From NCBI GenBank assembly GCA_964450355.1, contig CAYVDH010000026.1, forward strand, positions 1 through 26,074: DNA of 26,074 nt, given 5' to 3'. This DNA is from CAYVDH01 sp964450355 (GTDB taxonomy: Bacteria > Bacteroidota > Bacteroidia > NS11-12g > UBA955). A program made the translations under genes and the position numbers. Below, in pieces: positions 1-8,124 of this stretch (within the stretch, counting starts at the first letter, position 1; each line of letters begins with the position of its first letter). A model generated the notes under the pieces. That model was not told the DNA's origin. It worked only from the letters and a program-made list of their open reading frames with translations, and ran no database searches.

Positions 1-1
1 T

Positions 2-2794
2 TTAACCATCTCTCGATTAAATTCAGCTAATTATGTCGTTAGAAATATTAATGATAATGGAGCAAATTCACTAAGAGAAGCTATTAATTACTCCAATTTA
101 TTTCATGCTGATACAATTTTATTTAAAATATCGGGAATTGGTCCATTTACCATTAATTTGTTAAGCCCTTTACCTAATATTTCTGACGACAGTACATTCA
201 TTTTCGGACTTAGCCAAACTGGTTCTCTTTATAATCTTCCCTTAATTGAATTGAATGGATTATCAGCTGGTATTAGTTGCACTGGTTTGTTTATTAATAA
301 TGCTAGCAACTGTAAAATTAATGGTGTGATTATAAATTCATTTGATGGATATGGTATTAGAATAAACAATGGCAATAACAATGTCATTCAAAATTGTTTT
401 ATTGGCACAGATAATTCAGGCGATAATGCATTACCCAATAGATTATCTGGAATAATTATTATTGGTAACTCACAAAACAACTTTATTGGAACAAAAGATG
501 ATGGTATAAATGATCATTTGGAAGGCAATTTACTTTCAGGAAATGGTCAAAATGGTGTAGAATTAAATGGAATCAATGTAAAAAACAACAAAGTGTGTGG
601 CAATATCATTGGTTTAAACAACAATGGAAATAGTAATTTGGGAAATCATCAAAATGGTGTTTCTATTTTAGCAGGTGCTAGTAAGAATATCATTGGAACC
701 AATGGAAATGCAATATCTGACTATTATGAAAGAAATACAATCTCAGGCAATAGCTCTGGAATACTAATAAATGGCAGTTCAGGTGGAGCAAGAGAAAACA
801 TCATAGCTGGGAATTTTATTGGCACTTCTAAAGATGGTAATTTTGACCTTGGTAATGCTTTAGATGGTATAGTCATGAATTCATTAACAAAAGCGAATTT
901 AATAGGTACCAATGCTGATGGAGTATCAGATGTTTTAGAGAGAAACATTATAGCTGGCAATAACCAATATGGCGTTAATTTTAGCGGTGCTGATTCTAAT
1001 GTTGTAGCTGGTAATTACATTGGTTTAGATTCTACTGGTTCTGTTATTTTAAGAAACAATGAATGGGGTGTACAAATACAAAACAGTGATTACAATTTAA
1101 TTGGAACTAATGGCGACTTAGTTAGAGATGCTGTTGAAAGAAACGTTATTTCTGGCAATGGATTCTCAGGTATTGGTATTCGTTCATTAGCAGATTACAA
1201 CAAAGTGTTTGGCAATTATATTGGTTTGGATTATACTGGTGAAGTTGATTTAGGGAATACTCAAAGTGGAGTTCAAATTAGAGAAGGTGCTAGTTTTAAT
1301 GTGGTTGGTGGAACTGCTACTAATTTATTAAATCACATCAGTGGCAACACTTTACATGGAGTTCATATATTTACTCAATATCCAGCTTTTATTGTTGCAG
1401 GCCCTAGAACAAATAACAATACAATAGATGCTAACATCATTGGACTTGACGCAAATTTAGTACCTGTAGGAAATGGTCAAAATGGCATATTTACTGAATT
1501 AGCGGTAAATAGTACATTAAGTAACAATATAATTTTCAACAATGGAGCAAATGGTTTATTTAATAGAGGTGCAGAAAGTTCTATCACAAACAACAACATT
1601 AGAAACAATGGCGCTAGCGGTATTCAAGTGACTTTTCATATAGGAAATGATTCGAGTGCAATAATTGAAAAAGCAAGCGCAAATGACATTATTTCAAGTG
1701 TAGCCATAAGTGGTAATACTATTAATAATAATTGTGGTACAGCAAACCCTTGTGCAGGCATCTATGGTTTAGATGATTTTATTGACCCATTAGTGAATGA
1801 CAAAGGTGTTACTCTAGAAACCAATAATACTATCGGTATTAACAATGGAAAACCAGATGTACAACAAGATTGGCATGGAGCTATTGAAAGCATAAAACTA
1901 GGTTCTCCAATTCCTGATTTACCTTACATAGTATATGGAAATGGTATTGGTCCTAATTACATTTTGAATGACACAGCAAATTATACTAATGGGACTGACA
2001 ACACCATTTTACATGGTCCAAATGGTATTAAATCTAACAATATCTATACTTGGCAATTATTTACTGAGTATATTGTAGATGAAAATGGTATTTCAAAAAA
2101 CTATAGCCCAAACAATGGCGGTGGTGTTTTGTACAGTTTTGATGCTAATTCATCAACTAACCCTTCAAATACCGGTGTTGGATTTAATGCTGAGGGAATT
2201 TTGTCAAATAGTTCAATTTATTTTAATGTCATTAATACTCCATTTTCAGCAATGAGGTATCAAATTTTAGAAGGTTCTTTATCTTCATTACCATTAACTA
2301 ATTGTCAATTAGTAGGTGAATTGTTGTCAAACAACAACATTCAATTAGACATTAAACTATTTAATCCTAAAGATGTAGATTACATTGAAATTCAAAAATC
2401 ATTGGATGGATATTCCTTTAATTCGATAGGTAACTTTAACAACACTCAAAGCAATAAAACTTCTTTAATTTTCTTAGATTACACAAAAGAAAACTTAAAT
2501 TATTATCGAATTAAATTAATCAACAAAAATCAAATCATTACTTATTCAAATGTTATAAAATTAAATACAAGTTTAAAAAATCAAATAGTGATCAACAACC
2601 CTATTAAAGGTCATTTGATTATAAATTCAATCGACAAAGTAGAATCTATTTCCATTATAAATAACATTGGACAAATAATACTTAAATCAACAGAAATAAA
2701 TTTAGAAATAAATTATCCAAATGGCTTATATTACTTGGTAGTTAAATTTGAAACAGGAATTATTGAAACAAAAAAAATAGTTATTTGTAACTAA
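2..2794 (+). CDS. Secreted right-handed beta-helix protein with T9SS sorting domain (5' partial)
   Basis: The reading frame is open from base 2, so the gene starts outside the window; the TTG at 158 is not a credible start. The first residues contain a CSLREA-like stretch (NDNGANSLREAI), common near the N-terminus of such proteins. The body is a run of Asn/Gly-rich coils. A larger unit of 66-70 residues recurs, marked by IGT(N/K)xDGxxDxxERNxISGN near bases 485, 692, 902 and 1100, with a degenerate copy near 1304. The acidic DG..D part may bind Ca2+ (inference). The last ~75 residues fit a type A T9SS C-terminal domain (NNPIKG, INNIGQ, NGLYYLVV, final KKIVICN), so export and attachment to or release from the cell surface is expected. 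It could be an adhesin or a polysaccharide-active protein; no catalytic residues were recognised. Confidence 0.85.
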   Translation, partial: LTISRLNSANYVVRNINDNGANSLREAINYSNLFHADTILFKISGIGPFTINLLSPLPNISDDSTFIFGLSQTGSLYNLPLIELNGLSAGISCTGLFINNASNCKINGVIINSFDGYGIRINNGNNNVIQNCFIGTDNSGDNALPNRLSGIIIIGNSQNNFIGTKDDGINDHLEGNLLSGNGQNGVELNGINVKNNKVCGNIIGLNNNGNSNLGNHQNGVSILAGASKNIIGTNGNAISDYYERNTISGNSSGILINGSSGGARENIIAGNFIGTSKDGNFDLGNALDGIVMNSLTKANLIGTNADGVSDVLERNIIAGNNQYGVNFSGADSNVVAGNYIGLDSTGSVILRNNEWGVQIQNSDYNLIGTNGDLVRDAVERNVISGNGFSGIGIRSLADYNKVFGNYIGLDYTGEVDLGNTQSGVQIREGASFNVVGGTATNLLNHISGNTLHGVHIFTQYPAFIVAGPRTNNNTIDANIIGLDANLVPVGNGQNGIFTELAVNSTLSNNIIFNNGANGLFNRGAESSITNNNIRNNGASGIQVTFHIGNDSSAIIEKASANDIISSVAISGNTINNNCGTANPCAGIYGLDDFIDPLVNDKGVTLETNNTIGINNGKPDVQQDWHGAIESIKLGSPIPDLPYIVYGNGIGPNYILNDTANYTNGTDNTILHGPNGIKSNNIYTWQLFTEYIVDENGISKNYSPNNGGGVLYSFDANSSTNPSNTGVGFNAEGILSNSSIYFNVINTPFSAMRYQILEGSLSSLPLTNCQLVGELLSNNNIQLDIKLFNPKDVDYIEIQKSLDGYSFNSIGNFNNTQSNKTSLIFLDYTKENLNYYRIKLINKNQIITYSNVIKLNTSLKNQIVINNPIKGHLIINSIDKVESISIINNIGQIILKSTEINLEINYPNGLYYLVVKFETGIIETKKIVICN

Positions 2795-2877
2795 TAAAGG
2801 TTATGGATTGAAGGATAACGTATCTAGTGGTTCACATAAAGTTACTCTTTACTAACCTTTTATAGCCAAATAGAAAG

Positions 2878-2900
2878 TCTTTGACTTAAAACATCAAAGG
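2878..2900 (+). terminator. Weak hairpin downstream of the beta-helix gene
   Basis: CTTTGA (2879-2884) and TCAAAG (2894-2899) form a 6-bp stem with a 9-base loop. No clear T-run follows, only ATTTTAA. It lies 85 bases after the stop codon. It may be a terminator or chance in AT-rich DNA. Confidence 0.2.
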
Positions 2901-2927
2901 CATTTTAATGAAAACAAATTAACTTCA

Positions 2928-3034
2928 TTTTGGCTATATCTATATTTTTATACACACTTATAGCCATTTTAAAATAAATAATTTATTTTTTCATTTTGGC
3001 TATATCTGTTTGTTTTTATATATTTGTAGCCAAT
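2928..3034 (+). repeat. Imperfect 66-bp tandem duplication of a palindrome-flanked promoter
   Basis: TTTTGGCTATATCT occurs at 2928-2941 and again at 2994-3007, exactly 66 bases apart, and each copy is followed by a TAGCCA. In copy 1, TGGCTATA (2931-2938) pairs with TATAGCCA (2959-2966). In copy 2, TTGGCTA (2996-3002) pairs with TAGCCAA (3027-3033). A further TATAGCCA lies at 2861-2868. Only copy 2 has an intact TAnnTTTG box, so copy 1 looks like a decayed promoter or a second operator. Confidence 0.75.
2996..3026 (+). promoter_or_regulatory. Bacteroidota-type promoter of the AAA ATPase gene
   Basis: A -33-like TTG (2996-2998), a 20-base spacer and TATATTTG (3019-3026), a perfect TAnnTTTG, stand 8 bases before the ATG at 3035. 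The transcript would have almost no leader. The arms TTGGCTA/TAGCCAA bracket the promoter, so a protein bound there should block or modulate it. This promoter is also the reason to reject the longer TTG start at 2996. Confidence 0.65.
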
Positions 3035-4471
3035 ATGAAAAAAACACTAAGCAGTGAAATTATAGGCAGAAAAGATGAAATAGCTTTATTTAATAGCATC
3101 CTTAACTCGCCAAAATCATCGTTCTTAGCTTTGTATGGAAGAAGAAGAATTGGAAAAACTTACTTAATTAGAACTTTTTTCAAAAACAAATTTACATTTC
3201 AATTAACTGGTATAGCAAACACCAATTTAGAAACTCAATTAACAAATTTCAATATCTCAATAAAAGAACAATATCCAAAACAAAAGATAGAATACTCTAA
3301 CAATTGGTTATCGGCCTTTCAAAACATTAAACTCTTAATAGAGAAATCAACGCACAAGAAAAAAGTCATTTTTTTAGATGAATTGCCTTGGCTTGATACC
3401 TTGCACTCAGGATTTATGCAAGCTCTTGAACATTTTTGGAATAGTTGGGCTTCAGCTAGAAAAGACGTCATCTTAATCGTATGCGGATCGGCAGCTTCTT
3501 GGATGATCAATGAATTAATTAACAACAAAGGAGGACTTCACAACAGAGTTACGCACCGACTAAAAATTGAACCCTTTACATTAAACGAATGTGAATTGTT
3601 TTTAAAATCAAAAAAAATCACACTTGACCAATACCAAATCATTCAATTGTACATGGTGATGGGTGGAGTTCCTTTTTATTGGGATGAAGTTAAAAAAGGA
3701 TACAGTGCCACCCAAATCATAGATCAAATATGTTTTTCTAAAAATGGGCTGCTTCGCTTAGAATTTCAAAACATCTTCAAATCGTTATTTCAAAAAGATG
3801 AAAAACACCAAGCCATCATTGAAGCTTTAGCAAAAAAAGCTAAAGGATTGAGTAGAGAAGAAATTATTTCTTTAACAAAACTTAGCAATGGCGGCAGCGT
3901 TACTCGACTATTAAATGAATTAGAAGAAAGTGGATTCATTAGAAAATACATCCCTTACGGCAAAGTAAGCAAAAACAGTTTGTACCAACTATGCGATTTT
4001 TATTCTTTTTTTTATTTTAAATTCATCAAACTTCATCAATTATCTGAAAAAAACTATTGGAAAAACAACATTGATAATCCTAAACACAGAGCTTGGAGTG
4101 GTTATGCTTTTGAGCAAGTATGCCTTTATCACAGTGACCAAATAAAAAAATCTCTTGGGATATCGGGCATTGAAACTCACATTTCTTCATGGCGAAGTAA
4201 CTCAGAAATCAAAGGGGCACAAGTTGACCTAGTAATTGATAGACGCGATCAAATTGTAAACTTATGTGAAATGAAATTCTCTATTCATCCCTATGTTATT
4301 GATAAAAAATACGATGAAGAACTTAGAAACAAAATTAGTCAGTTTAAATCCAACACTAAAACAAAAAAATCTGTTTTTATTACCTTCATTAGCCCTTATG
4401 GTTTATATCCCAATAAATATACAGACCTGATTCAAAACGACATCAAAATGGATGCCCTGTTTATTGATTAA
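3035..4471 (+). CDS. AAA ATPase with C-terminal DUF234 / PD-(D/E)xK-like domain
   Basis: A 478-residue protein of the ATPase_2 (archaeal-type AAA) plus DUF234 family. Walker A is GRRRIGKT (35-42), Walker B is VIFLDE (111-116), and VILIVCGSA (145-153) suits sensor 1. A winged-helix-like stretch lies around 255-315 (SREEIISLTKLSNGGSVTRLLNEL). The C-terminal domain has Glu360, Asp398 (QVDLVID) and Glu412-x-Lys414 (CEMKF), the arrangement of PD-(D/E)xK nucleases; cleavage activity is not shown. Biological roles in this family are poorly known. It stands alone, convergent with tcdA (5 bases between stops), behind its own palindromic promoter. The start at ATG 3035 is chosen because an upstream in-frame TTG (2996) lies inside the promoter. 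Confidence 0.85.
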   Translation: MKKTLSSEIIGRKDEIALFNSILNSPKSSFLALYGRRRIGKTYLIRTFFKNKFTFQLTGIANTNLETQLTNFNISIKEQYPKQKIEYSNNWLSAFQNIKLLIEKSTHKKKVIFLDELPWLDTLHSGFMQALEHFWNSWASARKDVILIVCGSAASWMINELINNKGGLHNRVTHRLKIEPFTLNECELFLKSKKITLDQYQIIQLYMVMGGVPFYWDEVKKGYSATQIIDQICFSKNGLLRLEFQNIFKSLFQKDEKHQAIIEALAKKAKGLSREEIISLTKLSNGGSVTRLLNELEESGFIRKYIPYGKVSKNSLYQLCDFYSFFYFKFIKLHQLSEKNYWKNNIDNPKHRAWSGYAFEQVCLYHSDQIKKSLGISGIETHISSWRSNSEIKGAQVDLVIDRRDQIVNLCEMKFSIHPYVIDKKYDEELRNKISQFKSNTKTKKSVFITFISPYGLYPNKYTDLIQNDIKMDALFID

Positions 4472-4476
4472 CAAAA

Positions 4477-5199
4477 TCATTTAACAAGCTCCCTTATTGC
4501 AACACTTGCACATGCACAACCAAAAATAGCAGGCATATAACTGATGGTACCTATAATGGATTTTTTAGGCTTTGCTTTTTCTGTTGTTATCACTTTGGTT
4601 TTATCTGGCAACTCATGACTGAATACACATTGAAAACCTGAGCGTATCCCGTATTCTTTTAAATATTTTCTGACATATTTCGCCAAATAATCATTTTTAG
4701 TTTCTGATATATCTCCTATTTGTAACCTAGTAGGGTCCACTTTGCCTCCTGCTCCCATGCTGCTGACAAAAGGCAATTTATTTGATAAACATTTTCTTAT
4801 GAAATTCACTTTGGCAGATAACGTATCAATACAATCGCAAGCAAAATCAAACTGTCCCTTTTGTAAAATTCCATCTGTATTTTCATCGTTTACAAAAAAG
4901 GTAAACACAGTGAGTTTTAATTCAGGATTAATATCTAATAATCTTTGAGCTAATACTTCCGCTTTTATTTTTTTCTCAGTACTGCTAAGTGCTGGTATCT
5001 GTCTATTTCTGTTGCTGGCATCTACAGTGTCTGCATCAATGATTGTCATTTTACCAACACCTGCTCTGGCTATCATTTCGGCACAAATGCCTCCTACTCC
5101 GCCCAAACCAACAACTAAAACATTAGAATTCATCAATTTATGAACACTTTCATCGCCCAATAACAGTTGTGTTCTACTCATCCAGTAAGGTATTTCCAT
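4477..5199 (-). CDS. tcdA: tRNA threonylcarbamoyladenosine dehydratase (TcdA/CsdL, ThiF/E1-like)
   Basis: A 240-residue E1-like enzyme of the YgdL/TcdA branch, which makes cyclic t6A at tRNA position 37 by ATP-dependent dehydration. The nucleotide-binding GLGGVGG (about 32-38) is followed by the acidic IDADTVD, then NRNRQI, which matches the TNRQI motif of the family. DCIDTLSAK and the GAGGKVDPTRLQIGDI segment correspond closely to E. coli TcdA (recalled, not aligned by tool). It is shorter than E. coli TcdA (268 residues) and lacks its C-terminal extension. The Cys in the E. coli KRMDCASGFG segment is not matched here (KKSIIGTIS). Start ATG at 5199 lies 4 bases after a perfect TAnnTTTG box. 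Other E1-like proteins (ThiF, MoeB) are less likely because no zinc-binding CxxC pairs are seen. Confidence 0.88.
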   Translation of the reverse strand: MEIPYWMSRTQLLLGDESVHKLMNSNVLVVGLGGVGGICAEMIARAGVGKMTIIDADTVDASNRNRQIPALSSTEKKIKAEVLAQRLLDINPELKLTVFTFFVNDENTDGILQKGQFDFACDCIDTLSAKVNFIRKCLSNKLPFVSSMGAGGKVDPTRLQIGDISETKNDYLAKYVRKYLKEYGIRSGFQCVFSHELPDKTKVITTEKAKPKKSIIGTISYMPAIFGCACASVAIRELVK

Positions 5200-5203
5200 G
5201 TCG

Positions 5204-5211
5204 CAAAAATA
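5204..5211 (-). promoter_or_regulatory. -7 box of tcdA
   Basis: On the minus strand this reads TATTTTTG, a perfect TAnnTTTG, ending 4 bases before the ATG at 5199. A TTG lies 18 bases upstream (minus strand, 5230-5232). The mRNA is probably leaderless. Confidence 0.6.
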
Positions 5212-5298
5212 TTTTATTTTGTTTTAAAACAATAATATCATTCGCTTATCAAGTTCTTTTCGTAGTTTTAAAAAAAATCAGTATAATTGACGTCCTAT

Positions 5299-8082
5299 AT
5301 GTTATTCAAAAAATTAATTATTACCTTTTCACTGCTTTTCTTGGCACATTTACAATTGTTTTCTCAAAACCCAAAACCATTTAGAACATATAAAGGCAAC
5401 GTTATAGATTCTGTTACCGGAACCCCACTGAAAGACGTATCAGTTTGTATTTATAGAGCCTCAGATACTTCCTTGTTACAATTTGGATTTACAACACCAT
5501 TGGGCAATTACCAATTAACCGTAACCTCTAATGACTCTTTGTTAATTACATACAGTTTGCTCAACTACGATGATAAAACATTTAAAAAACCTACATTTAA
5601 AATGGGCGATAGAATGTTTTTTAACGACCAAATTAAATTAAAACAAACTCCTTATCAATTAAAATCTGTTAAAATAAGCGCTTCTGCAATTAGAATGAAG
5701 GGCGATACTATGGAAATAAATGCCAATAAATTTAAAGTACTGCCAGGCAGTGATGTTGCTCAGTTGTTTAAGAAAATTCCAGGATTTGAAGTGAATGTTA
5801 AAGGAGAAATAAAAGTAGATGGTGCCACCGTGAGCAAAATCATGGTAGATGGTTCTGATTTTTTTGGTAATAACCCAGGTTTAGTTTCTAAAAATTTAAA
5901 CGCAGACATGATTGATGCTGTGCAAGTATATGAACCAAAAAACTTGGATGGAACACCAACTGAATCACAAGACAAAGTCATCAATTTAAAATTAAAGAAA
6001 AACAAAAAAAACGGACTATTTGGAGATGCAATAGCCGGTTATGGGACCAATAAAAGATATGAAGGAGGACTAAGACTTAATGGATTTAAAGACGACAGAA
6101 AACTCTCAGCTGTATTTAACGCCAACAACATCAATGGTACTGGATTTGATTTTGGGTTTAGCAATTGGCATCGCTCTGAGCGTGAAACCAGAAATGGAAG
6201 CAGCAGTGATTTTGGGAGAAATTTTTTCACAACTTCTAACAACAGCTCAGGCGAAGGTAATATTAACAACAACATCACAGCAGCAACAACTTTTTTTAAT
6301 GAATACCGCAAATTCAGAAAATTATCTATTACTGCAGATGTTGGACAAAATGCATACAACACCATTCAATCTTCTAAAAACATCAATGCTTTAAATGATT
6401 CAACTCAGAGATTCAATATAGACAGCAATCATTTAGATGGGTTAATTAGAGATGCTAAAATTCAATCGGATTACAGTAAAAAATACGACAGTACAGGCGA
6501 GTTTACTATGGGAGTTAGATCTTATTTTTCTTTGGATAAAACAGATGTTTATCAAGCCAATAAAATATTATTTAACGAGACTATTAACAACAGTGGATTC
6601 ACCATCAATAAAGGAGAAAAACAAGATTTTAACAACAGGTTTAATCTGTCTTTGTTTAGAAAACTTAGAAAAGACATTCGTTATTTTTATCAAGTATCTA
6701 GCACGGTAAATTACAACATTAATGACAACAATCAATATCAATATACAGAAAACCAAAGCGACACTTTTAACAACTACAGAACATCAAACAACACCAATAC
6801 AGAATGGCTATTAACTTTATCTGGCGGAATGCCAATTTACAAAAATTTTAGCTTTAGTTTAAAAAACGATAGATGGTATGATTTTACAAATTACAATCAA
6901 ACTACCAAAGATGCTCAATTGTTTTCGAAAAAGGATTTCAATCAAAACTACAACAACAATGTAGATAGTTTATCTCTAAAATTTAAAAACACATTTGAAC
7001 AATTAAGCAGTAAACCCAGCATTAATTACGACAATAAAAATGGTACTTTTTTCTCTTTTGGAACAACATTGTTAAAATACAACATTGTTAACGAAAACTT
7101 AAGTTCAAATCTTACTTTAAATAAAACATATAACAATGTATTGCCATTTGCCATGTTGCATTATCGACACAAAAAAACTTTCATGATGCTGAACGCTTCT
7201 CAAACCATCACTTTCCCTACTATCAATGATTTAGCACCTATTATAAACCTTAGCAACACTTGGCAAAGAAACATTGGAAATCCTGACTTACAACCTGTGA
7301 AAAAGAACACCATTTCTGCAAGATATGTATTAAGACAAGTCAAAAATCTCCGTTCGTTGTTTACTAATTTTCAATTTGAGAATTCAAGCAATGCTAAAGT
7401 GTATGTCAATACCATGGGAAATGATGGCAAAATAATTCAAAAACCAGTTAATGCTTCGGGATATTACAATTTTACTCATGCTTTTAACGCCTCTTACAAA
7501 TTGTATAAAATCGTGTTTTTAAATTTAGGCTACAATTATTCAAATGGTCAGAAACCATACATTTATAGAAATATTAATTCGTCTATAAACACCGAAGACT
7601 TTACAGCTAACCCTGGTTTAAACATTACTTTTAGCGATAGTTTAGAGCTTAACTTAAACAGTTCATTTACATACAACAAATCAAAAAACGAACTTAATAA
7701 ATCATTAAATTACAACCAATTTACAAATTCATATTCGGCAAGCGTTAGAACATTGTTTAGAACAGGAACCGAGTTAAACACTGAATTTAGTTTACTCAAT
7801 AGAAAAAACATTCCAGGATTCGGCAGATTAATTTATTTATGGAATATTTACTTACAACAACCGATAAGTAAAAATGGTAAATACAACTTAAAATTAACCG
7901 CCTACGATATTTTAAAACAAAATACCAGCATAACTAGAACTACCACCAATGGATACATCAACATACAAGAAAGCAACCAGCTTCAACAATATTTCATGCT
8001 GTCTTTGATTTATAAAATAAAACCTAGCTCAAACAACAACAACAACGATGTAATGCCAGGCAGAATGCACATGCGATTTTAG
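5299..8082 (+). CDS. Outer-membrane beta-barrel protein, TonB-receptor-like (paralog 1)
   Basis: 927 residues from ATG 5299; an in-frame TTG at 5287 only adds four residues ahead of the signal peptide. Order of parts: signal peptide ending near LQLFSQ (about 23); CarboxypepD_reg-like domain (about 29-92, YKGNVIDSVTGTPL...); a plug-like domain (about 125-215, with MKGDTMEINANKFKV, PGSDVAQLFKKIPG and VDGSDFFGNNP); then a long barrel fitting the OMP_b-brl_3 type family, ending in aromatic strands (QQYFMLSLIYKIKP). A short Asn-rich tail (SSNNNNND) follows. The substrate is unknown. No SusD partner or TonB box was recognised, so TonB dependence is inferred only. The next gene is a paralog on the same strand, with 42 bases from stop to ATG. 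Confidence 0.85.
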   Translation: MLFKKLIITFSLLFLAHLQLFSQNPKPFRTYKGNVIDSVTGTPLKDVSVCIYRASDTSLLQFGFTTPLGNYQLTVTSNDSLLITYSLLNYDDKTFKKPTFKMGDRMFFNDQIKLKQTPYQLKSVKISASAIRMKGDTMEINANKFKVLPGSDVAQLFKKIPGFEVNVKGEIKVDGATVSKIMVDGSDFFGNNPGLVSKNLNADMIDAVQVYEPKNLDGTPTESQDKVINLKLKKNKKNGLFGDAIAGYGTNKRYEGGLRLNGFKDDRKLSAVFNANNINGTGFDFGFSNWHRSERETRNGSSSDFGRNFFTTSNNSSGEGNINNNITAATTFFNEYRKFRKLSITADVGQNAYNTIQSSKNINALNDSTQRFNIDSNHLDGLIRDAKIQSDYSKKYDSTGEFTMGVRSYFSLDKTDVYQANKILFNETINNSGFTINKGEKQDFNNRFNLSLFRKLRKDIRYFYQVSSTVNYNINDNNQYQYTENQSDTFNNYRTSNNTNTEWLLTLSGGMPIYKNFSFSLKNDRWYDFTNYNQTTKDAQLFSKKDFNQNYNNNVDSLSLKFKNTFEQLSSKPSINYDNKNGTFFSFGTTLLKYNIVNENLSSNLTLNKTYNNVLPFAMLHYRHKKTFMMLNASQTITFPTINDLAPIINLSNTWQRNIGNPDLQPVKKNTISARYVLRQVKNLRSLFTNFQFENSSNAKVYVNTMGNDGKIIQKPVNASGYYNFTHAFNASYKLYKIVFLNLGYNYSNGQKPYIYRNINSSINTEDFTANPGLNITFSDSLELNLNSSFTYNKSKNELNKSLNYNQFTNSYSASVRTLFRTGTELNTEFSLLNRKNIPGFGRLIYLWNIYLQQPISKNGKYNLKLTAYDILKQNTSITRTTTNGYINIQESNQLQQYFMLSLIYKIKPSSNNNNNDVMPGRMHMRF

Positions 8083-8101
8083 TGAATTACAATAATTTAA
8101 C

Positions 8102-8109
8102 TATATTTG
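8102..8109 (+). promoter_or_regulatory. -7 box of the second barrel paralog
   Basis: TATATTTG is a perfect TAnnTTTG. It lies 20 bases after the stop of paralog 1 and 15 bases before the ATG at 8125. A T-rich stretch at 8077-8080 is the only -33 candidate. Paralog 2 can therefore be transcribed on its own as well as by readthrough. Confidence 0.55.
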
Positions 8110-8124
8110 AGTTTATATTCAAAT

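Noticed and set aside
2996..3034. TTG start adding 13 residues to the AAA ATPase
   Set aside because: The TTG is the -33 element and the added codons cover the -7 box; ATG 3035 gives the normal family N-terminus.
5263..5270. Promoter of the first barrel gene (TAGTTTTA)
   Set aside because: One mismatch at the most informative base and no -33 element; too weak in DNA this AT-rich to list as a feature.
6039..6365. Minus-strand 108-codon ORF inside the first barrel gene, and similar antisense ORFs elsewhere
   Set aside because: They lie opposite well-supported genes, have no family features or promoters, and reflect low stop density on the complementary strand.
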